The notes below the pieces were generated by a model. The model was not told the DNA's origin. It ran no database searches and saw only the letters and a program-made list of their open reading frames with translations. From RYN-230 sp963834515 (GTDB lineage: Bacteria; Actinomycetota; Actinomycetes; Streptosporangiales; Streptosporangiaceae): DNA of 64,000 nt. The stretch spans positions 372,001 through 436,000 of the forward strand of contig CAWICB010000005.1 of the NCBI GenBank assembly GCA_963834515.1, given 5' to 3'. The position numbers were made by a program, and so were the translations under genes. This document shows, piece after piece, positions 9,018-15,642 of this stretch (position 1 is the first letter of the stretch; each line of letters opens with the position of its first letter).

Positions 9018-10391
9018 GTGAGCGCGGTTGGCTGGGACATAGTCATCGTCCTGCTCATCGTGCTCGTCAACGGGTTGTTCGCGGGCGCCGAGATGGCCCT
9101 GGTCTCGCTGCGCGAAGGCCAGATCCGGCGGCTCACCCAGCGTGGCCGGCGCGGCCAGCGGGCCGCCAAGCTGGCCCAGGACCCCAACCGGTTCCTGTCC
9201 GCGGTGCAGGTCGGGGTCACCCTGGCCACCCTGCTGTCCGGCGCGTTCGGCGAGGCCACCCTGTCCGGGCACCTTAAATCGGCGCTGATCAGGCACAACG
9301 TGGCGTCCGGGGTGGCGTCCGCGGTATCGCTGGTCGTGGTCACCCTGGTCATCTCCTACTTCACGCTGGTGCTCGGTGAGCTGGCCCCCAAGCGGATCGC
9401 GCTGCAGCGGTCCGAGCAGGTGTCGCTGGTCGTGGCGCCAACCCTGGACCGGTTGTCGGTGGCGGCCCGCCCGCTGGTCTGGCTGCTGTCCCGGTCCACC
9501 AACCTGGTCGTCCGGCTGCTCGGCGGCGACCCGCGGCAGGGCCGCGGGGTGATGACCGAGGAGGAACTGCGCGACCTGGTGGCGGGCACCCAGGCGATCA
9601 GCGCCGACGAGCGGCGCATCGTGGGCGAGGTGTTCGAGGCGGGCAAACGGCAGATCCGCGAGGTGCTGGTGCCGCGGACCGAGGTCGAGTTCCTGCCCAC
9701 CGACATGCCGCTGCGCGAGGCCGCGGCCGTGGTGGCCAAGGAGCCCTACTCCCGGTTCCCGGTCTACCAGGAGTCCTACGACGACGTGATCGGCTTCATT
9801 CACGTCCGGGACCTGATCGATCCGGAGATGACCAGCCGGCCGCTGACCGTGGGGGAGATCTCCCGGCCGGTGAAGCTGCTGCCGATCAGCAAGACCGTGC
9901 TGTCCGCGCTGTCCGAGATGCGCCGCGACCGGGCCCACCTGGCCATCGTGATGGACGAGTACGGCGGCACGGCCGGCATCGTCACGCTGGAAGACCTGGT
10001 CGAGGAGCTGATCGGGGACATCCAGGACGAATACGACGTGGATCAGGGCCAGCCCAAGCAGCTGCGCGGCGGCGCCATCGAGGTGGACGGCCTGCTGAAC
10101 CTGGATGAGTTCGCCGAGCAGACCGGCATCGAGCTGCCCGAGGGACCTTACGAGACGGTGGCTGGCTACGTGCTGGCCACGCTCGGCCAGCTGCCCACCG
10201 ACCACGAGAAGGTTGAGGTCAACGGGCACGTGCTGACCGTGCTGCAGATGGACGGCCGCCGCATCGCCCGGGTCCGGGTGGACCCGCTGGGCCAGCCCGC
10301 CGAGCCCGCGCCACCCACGGCCGGGCCGTCCCCGGCTACTACCGCGCCGCCGCCCACCGCGGCGGAGAAATCCCAGGCCGGCGGCCACTAG
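9018..10391 (+). CDS. CNNM/CBS-domain membrane protein (HlyC/CorC, TlyC-like family)
   Basis: Membrane protein related to CorC/CNNM Mg2+ or Co2+ transport proteins, often misnamed hemolysin. The N-terminal DUF21 domain has hydrophobic segments starting VIVLLIVLVNGLFAGAEMA, then VGVTLATLLSGAF and SLVVVTLVISYFTLVLGEL. Two CBS motifs follow (from REVLVPRTEVEFLP through MDEYGGTAGIVTLEDLVEEL). The C-terminal CorC_HlyC domain begins about IEVDGLLNLDEFAEQTGI and is followed by a Pro/Ala-rich tail. The GTG at 9018 is chosen for the AGGGG at 9006-9010 and because it starts directly at the first membrane span; the upstream extension to 8892 is Arg/Cys-rich and unlike the family. Confidence 0.9.
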   Translation: MSAVGWDIVIVLLIVLVNGLFAGAEMALVSLREGQIRRLTQRGRRGQRAAKLAQDPNRFLSAVQVGVTLATLLSGAFGEATLSGHLKSALIRHNVASGVASAVSLVVVTLVISYFTLVLGELAPKRIALQRSEQVSLVVAPTLDRLSVAARPLVWLLSRSTNLVVRLLGGDPRQGRGVMTEEELRDLVAGTQAISADERRIVGEVFEAGKRQIREVLVPRTEVEFLPTDMPLREAAAVVAKEPYSRFPVYQESYDDVIGFIHVRDLIDPEMTSRPLTVGEISRPVKLLPISKTVLSALSEMRRDRAHLAIVMDEYGGTAGIVTLEDLVEELIGDIQDEYDVDQGQPKQLRGGAIEVDGLLNLDEFAEQTGIELPEGPYETVAGYVLATLGQLPTDHEKVEVNGHVLTVLQMDGRRIARVRVDPLGQPAEPAPPTAGPSPATTAPPPTAAEKSQAGGH

Positions 10392-10428
10392 ACTGGCGGT
10401 TTCCCGGGGCATGCAGGAAGGGGGCACG

Positions 10429-12024
10429 GTGCCGCCCAGTACGGACTTCGACACCGTCCTCGTGGTCGACTTCGGCGCCCAGTACGCGCAGCTGATCGCG
10501 CGCCGGGTGCGGGAGTGCCAGGTGTACTCCGAGATCGTGCCGAGCACTACGCCCGCGGCCGAGATCCTGGCCAGGAAGCCAGCCGCGATCATCCTGTCCG
10601 GCGGGCCGGCCTCGGTGTACGCGCCCGGCGCGCCGCCGCTGCCCGGCGGGGCCGACCTGCTCCGGGCCGGCATCCCGGTGCTCGGTATCTGCTACGGATT
10701 CCAGCTCATGGTGGCGGGCCTGGGCGGCGTGGTGGCGCACACCGGGTCGGGCGAGTACGGCGCCACCCAGCTCGACCTGCTGCCCGGCGGCCCGGCCCAG
10801 CCCGGCGGCCAGCTGCTCACGGTGCTGGCCGGGCGGCAGCAAGTCTGGATGTCGCACGGTGACACCGCCACCGGGGCCCCGCCCGGTTTCGCGGTCACCG
10901 CGCGCACCGCGGCCACCCCGGCCGCGGCCCTGGAAGACCCGGATCGCCGGCTGTACGGCGTCCAGTTCCACCCCGAGGTCCTGCACACCGAGCATGGCAC
11001 GGCGCTGATCCGCCGGTTCCTGGAGCTGGCCGGCTGCCGCCCGGACTGGACCATGGGCAGCATCATCGACGAGCAGGTGGGGCGGATCCGGGCTCAGGTC
11101 GGTTCGGCCGGGGCGATCTGCGGGCTGTCCGGCGGGGTCGACTCGGCGGTCGCCGCGGCGATCGTGCAGCGGGCCATCGGCTCGCAGCTGACCTGCGTGT
11201 TCGTGGACCATGGGCTGCTCCGCCGGGGCGAGGCGGAGCAGGTCGAGAAGGATTTCGTGGCCGCCACCGGGGTCGACCTCAAGGTGGTGGACGCGGGCCC
11301 CACGTTCCTGGCCGCGCTGGCCGGGGTGACCGACCCGGAAGAGAAGCGCAAGATCATCGGGCGGGAGTTCATCCGGGCCTTCGAGCGGGCCGCCCGGGAG
11401 ATCACCGCGGCCGCGGGCAGCCAGGGCACCTCGGTCGACTTCCTGGTCCAGGGCACCCTGTACCCGGACGTAGTCGAGTCGGGCGGCGGCACCGGGGCGG
11501 CCAACATCAAGTCACACCACAATGTCGGCGGGCTGCCCAGCGACCTGAGCTTCCAGCTCGTCGAGCCGCTGCGGGCGCTGTTCAAGGATGAGGTCCGCCG
11601 GGTGGGCGAGACGCTCGGCCTGCCGCCGGAGATCGTCTGGCGGCAGCCGTTCCCCGGGCCTGGGCTGGCCATCCGCATCGTCGGTGAGGTCACCGCGGAG
11701 CGGCTGCGCATCGTGTCGGCGGCGGACGCCATCGTCCGCGAGGAACTGTCGGCGGCCGGCCTGGACCGGGAGATCTGGCAGTGCCCGGTGGTGCTGCTGG
11801 CCGACGTCCGCTCGGTCGGCGTCCAGGGCGACGGGCGCAGCTACGGGTACCCGGTCGTGCTCCGCCCGGTGACCAGCGAGGACGCCATGACCGCGGACTG
11901 GGCCCGGCTGCCCAGCCCGCTGCTGGCCGGGATCTCCAACCGGATCACCAACGCGGTGCCGGAGATCAACCGGGTGGTGCTGGACATCACCAGCAAGCCC
12001 CCCGGCACCATCGAATGGGAGTGA
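10429..12024 (+). CDS. guaA: GMP synthase (glutamine-hydrolysing)
   Basis: Converts XMP to GMP with glutamine and ATP. The N-terminal class I amidotransferase domain has the nucleophile Cys in VLGICYGFQLM and the catalytic His in VQFHPEV. The ATP-pyrophosphatase domain has the PP-loop LSGGVDSAVAAAI, and the C-terminal dimerisation domain includes KSHHNVGGLP and RQPFPGPGLAIR, ending KPPGTIEWE as expected. The GTG at 10429 is preferred over the ATG at 10411 because AGGAAGGGGG (10416-10425) sits directly upstream of it and would lie inside the gene otherwise. Length 531 aa is normal. Confidence 0.96.
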   Translation: MPPSTDFDTVLVVDFGAQYAQLIARRVRECQVYSEIVPSTTPAAEILARKPAAIILSGGPASVYAPGAPPLPGGADLLRAGIPVLGICYGFQLMVAGLGGVVAHTGSGEYGATQLDLLPGGPAQPGGQLLTVLAGRQQVWMSHGDTATGAPPGFAVTARTAATPAAALEDPDRRLYGVQFHPEVLHTEHGTALIRRFLELAGCRPDWTMGSIIDEQVGRIRAQVGSAGAICGLSGGVDSAVAAAIVQRAIGSQLTCVFVDHGLLRRGEAEQVEKDFVAATGVDLKVVDAGPTFLAALAGVTDPEEKRKIIGREFIRAFERAAREITAAAGSQGTSVDFLVQGTLYPDVVESGGGTGAANIKSHHNVGGLPSDLSFQLVEPLRALFKDEVRRVGETLGLPPEIVWRQPFPGPGLAIRIVGEVTAERLRIVSAADAIVREELSAAGLDREIWQCPVVLLADVRSVGVQGDGRSYGYPVVLRPVTSEDAMTADWARLPSPLLAGISNRITNAVPEINRVVLDITSKPPGTIEWE

Positions 12025-12060
12025 ATTTCCGGGGTCACCTGGAACCAGCTCGCTGGTGAG

Positions 12061-12140
12061 GCGGGGCGCGCCGGAGGCGTGTGCCCGCCGAACCGGCGAC
12101 GCGCGGGGGTTCCGGGGGGTCGCCCCCCGGGCCAGCATGG
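12061..12140. repeat. REP-like palindromic element with a G6/C6 hairpin
   Basis: The block after guaA contains inverted arms CCGGGGGG (12112-12119) and CCCCCCGG (12123-12130) around a 3-nt TCG loop, preceded by a G/C-rich stretch with GGCGCGCCGGAGGCG. Very similar G6/C6 hairpins occur at 40084-40100 (loop CGA) and 47144-47173, so this looks like a dispersed genomic repeat. It abuts the truncated Uma2-like gene. It could also terminate guaA transcription. Confidence 0.6.
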
Positions 12141-12152
12141 AGGCAGATCCGG

Positions 12153-12389
12153 CCGCCGAGCACAGCGCTGTTCGATCTGAGCGCTAAGAAGGCTGCCTAC
12201 CAGGAGTTCGGGGTTCAGTCGTACTGGGTCGTCGGGCCAGACCTGGGCAAGCCGGAACTGATCGCGTTCGAACTGCGGCATGACCAATACGAGCAGGTCG
12301 CGCATGTCTGTGCTGATGAGGCCTACACCGCGCAGCGGCCCGTCCAGATCGAGGTCGTGCCGTCCCGGCTGGTGGCCGGGCTCAGGTGA
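12153..12389 (+). pseudogene. C-terminal remnant of a Uma2-family (DUF820) putative endonuclease
   Basis: Only the last ~78 residues resemble Uma2 proteins: PPSTALFDLSAKKAAYQEFG followed by VQSYWVVGPDLGKPELIAFE and a terminal VQIEVVPSRLV. In intact members (about 180-200 aa) this C-terminal half is preceded by an N-terminal half carrying part of the PD-(D/E)XK active site; that part is absent, replaced by the palindromic repeat, with guaA ending only ~130 bp upstream. The reading frame is open from 12081 but residues before ~25 are Pro/Gly noise. Uma2 proteins are expanded in actinomycetes and their role is unproven. I read this as a truncated, inactive copy. Confidence 0.65.
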
Positions 12390-13668
12390 CTTCGGCGGGT
12401 GCGGCGGGGAGATCGGCGTAGGTCTCGTTCTCGATGATCTGGCGGAGGATGTCCAGCGCGTCCCAGACGTCGCTGAACCGGGTGTAGCTGGGGACCGGGC
12501 CGAGCCGGAGCCGGTCCGGGACCCGGTAGTCGCCTATCACGCCGGCCCGGATCAGGGCCTGGCTGATCCGCCACGCCTCGGGATGGCGCAGGCTGACATG
12601 GGATCCCCGGCGGAGCGGGTCCCGCGGCGTGGCCAGCGCGCAGCCGAGTGGGGCCAGCCAGGTGTCGGCCAGCCCGATCAGGTAGCTGGTCAGCAGGATC
12701 CCCTTGTCCCGGAGCGCCCCGATGCCGGCCTCGCCGAGCAGCCGGGTGCCCTCCTCGACGGCTACCGTGCCCAGGATGTTCGGGGTGCCGGTGGTGAACC
12801 GGGCCACGGTGGGCAGCGGATCGTAGGCCGGCCCCATCTCGAACTGGCCGCGCTGGCCGAACCAGCCCTGGATCGGCTGGCGCAGCCGGTCCTGCAGGCC
12901 GTCCCGCACGTACAGGAACGCGGGCGCGCCCGGCCCCGCGTTCAGGTACTTGTACGTGCAGCCCACGGCCAGATCGGCGTGGCAGGCGTCCAGGCCGACC
13001 GGGACCGCGCCGGCCGAGTGGCACAGGTCCCAGAGCACCAGCGCGCCCGCCTCGTGCACCAGCGCGGTGAGGCCCGCCATGTCGGCCAGCGCGCCGCTGC
13101 GGTAGGCCACGTGCGACAGGCTGACCAGCGCGGTGTCCGGGCCAACCGCGCCGGCCACCGCGGCGGGGCTGATCCCGGCGTCCAGGTCGGTGTGGATGAG
13201 CCGCAGCTCGGCGCCGAACTGCGCGGCCACCCCGTCCAGCACGTACCGGTCGGTCGGGAAGTTGTCGTCGTCGGTCACGATGACCCGGCGGCCCGGCTGG
13301 GCCTGCAGCGCCGCGCAGGCCAGCTTGTAGAGGTTGACCGTGGTCGAGTCGGTCACTACGACCTGCCCCGGCGCGGCGCCGAGCAGCATGTCACCGAGCA
13401 GGTCACCGGCCCGTTGCGGCAGGCTCACCCAGTCGGCCCAGGACCGGACCAGGCCGCCGCCCCACTGCTGCGCCACCACCTCGCCGATGCGCTGCGCGGT
13501 GACCCGGGGCAGCCTGCCGAGCGAGTTGCCGTCCAGGTAGATCAGGCCCGGCTCCGGGCATACGAACCGGTCCCGCAACCCGGCCAGCGGGTCAGCGGCG
13601 TCCAGCTCCTCGGCCAGCGGGCGGCCGGTGGAGAAGCCCTCGGCGAAGCCAGCCGGGAAGACCGTCAC
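12382..13668 (-). CDS. kynU: Kynureninase
   Basis: PLP enzyme cleaving kynurenine (or 3-hydroxykynurenine) to anthranilate (or 3-hydroxyanthranilate) and alanine. The 428-residue sequence has the family start PGLIYLDGNSLGRLP, the segment VVTDSTTVNLYKLACAAL, the PLP region LWDLCHSAGAVPVGLD, the Schiff-base Lys in GCTYKYLNAGPGAP, and RFTTGTPNILGTVAVEEG. The GTG start at 13668 lies 19 bp after coxG, suggesting it is the last gene of the cox transcript. No kynA, kynB or anthranilate genes are adjacent. The 3' end overlaps the convergent Uma2 remnant by 8 bp. Confidence 0.92.
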   Translation of the reverse strand: MTVFPAGFAEGFSTGRPLAEELDAADPLAGLRDRFVCPEPGLIYLDGNSLGRLPRVTAQRIGEVVAQQWGGGLVRSWADWVSLPQRAGDLLGDMLLGAAPGQVVVTDSTTVNLYKLACAALQAQPGRRVIVTDDDNFPTDRYVLDGVAAQFGAELRLIHTDLDAGISPAAVAGAVGPDTALVSLSHVAYRSGALADMAGLTALVHEAGALVLWDLCHSAGAVPVGLDACHADLAVGCTYKYLNAGPGAPAFLYVRDGLQDRLRQPIQGWFGQRGQFEMGPAYDPLPTVARFTTGTPNILGTVAVEEGTRLLGEAGIGALRDKGILLTSYLIGLADTWLAPLGCALATPRDPLRRGSHVSLRHPEAWRISQALIRAGVIGDYRVPDRLRLGPVPSYTRFSDVWDALDILRQIIENETYADLPAAPAEVT

Positions 13669-13686
13669 GGGGCCGCCGGTACCCGG

Positions 13687-14781
13687 CTAGCCGCGCGCCC
13701 GGCGCCGGCGCCTGCGCAGCAGGCTGAACAGGACCACGCCGAACAGGGCCACGCCGGCGGCGGGCAGGACCCGCTTGAGCACCGGCAGGCCCGCCACGCT
13801 GAGCAGGTCGAGGGCGTCCTCGTCCGGCGGCCGGATACCCTGCGGCGGCAGCAGGCTGTTCGAGGCGGCCAGGTCCCGGTCGGCCACCCGGCCGGCAAAT
13901 GAGGCCGGCCCAGTGGCCGGGCCCGGCCCGGCGGCCTCGGTGAGCTGCGTGGCCGTGGCGGCCGGCGCCGGGGCGGCGGCCGGCGCCGGGGCGGCGGCCG
14001 GGGCCGCCGCGGAGGCGGCACCGCCGTTGGCCTCGGCCCGCCCGGACGTGTCCAGGCCGAGCCCCCGGTCGGCCAGCCGCTGCCGGATCTCCTTGACCGA
14101 CGCCGGGCCGAGCCCGTCGATGGCCAGCAGATCCTGCTCGCTCAGCGCGGCCAGCCCGCCCACCGTGTGCACGCCCCGGCGGCGCAGGCTGTTGTACGAC
14201 CGCACCGGCAGGTTCAGCTCCTCGATCGGCAGCGTGGCCTGGTCCGAGGCCGGGCTGCCGACCGCGCTGGCGGCGGGGCGTTCGGCGGCCACGGCGGCCG
14301 CACCCGGTGCGGGCGCGGCCGCGGCGGCCGGGCCGGCACCAGCAGAGAGCTGGGCCGCCAGGTTGCCGGCGAACCGCTCGATAACCCGGCCGCTCACCTC
14401 AGCCATCACGCCCCGGCCGAACTGGGCCGGGCGCCCGGTCACGGTCATCGCGGTGTGCACGACCACACGGGTCTGGCCGGCCTCGTCGCTCAGCGTGGAC
14501 GTGATGGTGGCGGCGGCGGTGCCGCTGCCCCGGGTCTCCTTGCCGGACGCCTGCAGGACGACCGACTTGGCCTGCTCGTCCTTTTCGGTGAACCGGGCGG
14601 TGCCCGCGTAGGTCAGCGCGACCGGCCCGACCTTGACCTTGATCCGGCCCTTGATCTCGTCGCCGTCCACGGAATCGATGGTGGCGCCCGGCATGCAGGG
14701 CGCCACCTTCTCGACGTCGAGCAGGACCGCCCAGGCCCGCTCCGGCGGGACCGGGATGGTGAACGAGTGCTCCATTTCCAT
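13687..14781 (-). CDS. coxG: CoxG-type SRPBCC protein fused to an RNA-polymerase alpha-CTD-like domain, with C-terminal membrane anchor
   Basis: Residues 1-145 are a CoxG/SRPBCC hydrophobic-cavity domain (MEHSFTIPVPPERAWAVLLD, CMPGATI, GRIKVKVGP, FGRGVMAEVSGRVIERFA). CoxG proteins help attach molybdenum hydroxylases to the membrane. After an Ala/Pro linker, residues about 184-243 match the C-terminal domain of RpoA: LPIEELNLPVRSYNSLRRRG, then HTVGGLAALSEQDLLAIDGL and GPASVKEIRQRLADRGLGL. Equivalents of E. coli alpha-CTD Arg265, Asn268, Gly296, Ser299 and Glu302 are retained; Cys269 is Ser and Lys298 is Ala. A second Ala/Pro linker leads to a membrane span (about 339-355) and an RRRRRR tail. 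It is 3 bp downstream of coxM. The fusion is unusual; DNA binding is unproven. Confidence 0.85.
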   Translation of the reverse strand: MEMEHSFTIPVPPERAWAVLLDVEKVAPCMPGATIDSVDGDEIKGRIKVKVGPVALTYAGTARFTEKDEQAKSVVLQASGKETRGSGTAAATITSTLSDEAGQTRVVVHTAMTVTGRPAQFGRGVMAEVSGRVIERFAGNLAAQLSAGAGPAAAAAPAPGAAAVAAERPAASAVGSPASDQATLPIEELNLPVRSYNSLRRRGVHTVGGLAALSEQDLLAIDGLGPASVKEIRQRLADRGLGLDTSGRAEANGGAASAAAPAAAPAPAAAPAPAATATQLTEAAGPGPATGPASFAGRVADRDLAASNSLLPPQGIRPPDEDALDLLSVAGLPVLKRVLPAAGVALFGVVLFSLLRRRRRRARG

Positions 14782-14784
14782 CTG

Positions 14785-15642
14785 TCAGACTCCAGCTGCC
14801 ACCGCCAGCGCCCTAGCGGTGAGCACCCGCGCCAGGTGGCGCCGGTAGTCGGGTGCGCCGTGCAGGTCTGACGGCGGCTGCGATTCTTCGTCGGCGTGCG
14901 CTGCGGCCGCCCGCAGGGCGCTGCGGTTAGCCTCGGCCCCAGCGGCTGCCTCCTCCGCCGCCCGGGCCCGGACCGGAACGGGTCCCATGTTGGTGAGCCC
15001 GATCCGGGCTTCGGCCACCTGCCCATTGGATCGCCGGGCCACGGCCGCCACACCCACGATCGCCCACGCCTGGGCCGTCCGGTGGAACTTCTCATAACGA
15101 TAGCCCCAAGCCGCGCCGAGTTTGGGCACTCGGACCCCGGTAAGGATCTCGTCCTGGCCCAGCGTCGTGGTCAGGTAGTCGTCGAAGAAGTCGGCGGCGG
15201 CGATGTCCCGGCTGCCGCCCGGGCCGGCCGCGGTCATGGTGGCGTCCAGGGCCAGCGCCACGGCGGGCAGGTCCCCGGCCGGGTCGGCGTGCGACAGCGA
15301 GCCGCCGATCGTGCCGCGGTGCCGGACCGCCGGGTCGGCTACCGTGCTGGTGGCCTCGGACAGCAGCCCGCAGTGCTCGCGCACCAGCGGGTCGCGGACC
15401 ACCTCGGCGTGCGTGGTGAGGGCGCCGATCCACAGGCTGCCGCCCTCGTCCCGGACGCCGCGCAGCTCGCTCAGCTCGCCGATGTCGACCAGCAGGTCAG
15501 GGAACGCGAGCCGGAGCCGGAGCAGCGGCAGCAGGCTCTGCCCGCCCGCGATCACCTTGGCGTCCTCGCCGCCCTGGGCCAGCGCCTGGACCGCCTCGCC
15601 TACCGAGCCGGGACGGGTGTACTCGAATGCCGCCGGGATCAT
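14785..15642 (-). CDS. coxM: FAD-binding medium subunit of a CoxL-like molybdenum hydroxylase
   Basis: Medium subunit (285 aa) of the xanthine-oxidase family that passes electrons from the 2Fe-2S centres to FAD. FAD-binding motifs are IAGGQSLLPLL near residue 32 and TIGGSLSHADPAGDLPA near 111. The C-terminal CODH flavoprotein domain follows, ending in an Ala-rich helix. The ATG overlaps the coxL stop as ATGA (15639-15642) and the stop is 3 bp from coxG, so translation is coupled. Gene order S-L-M is that of form II clusters, not the M-S-L order of true CO dehydrogenase. Confidence 0.9.
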   Translation of the reverse strand: MIPAAFEYTRPGSVGEAVQALAQGGEDAKVIAGGQSLLPLLRLRLAFPDLLVDIGELSELRGVRDEGGSLWIGALTTHAEVVRDPLVREHCGLLSEATSTVADPAVRHRGTIGGSLSHADPAGDLPAVALALDATMTAAGPGGSRDIAAADFFDDYLTTTLGQDEILTGVRVPKLGAAWGYRYEKFHRTAQAWAIVGVAAVARRSNGQVAEARIGLTNMGPVPVRARAAEEAAAGAEANRSALRAAAAHADEESQPPSDLHGAPDYRRHLARVLTARALAVAAGV

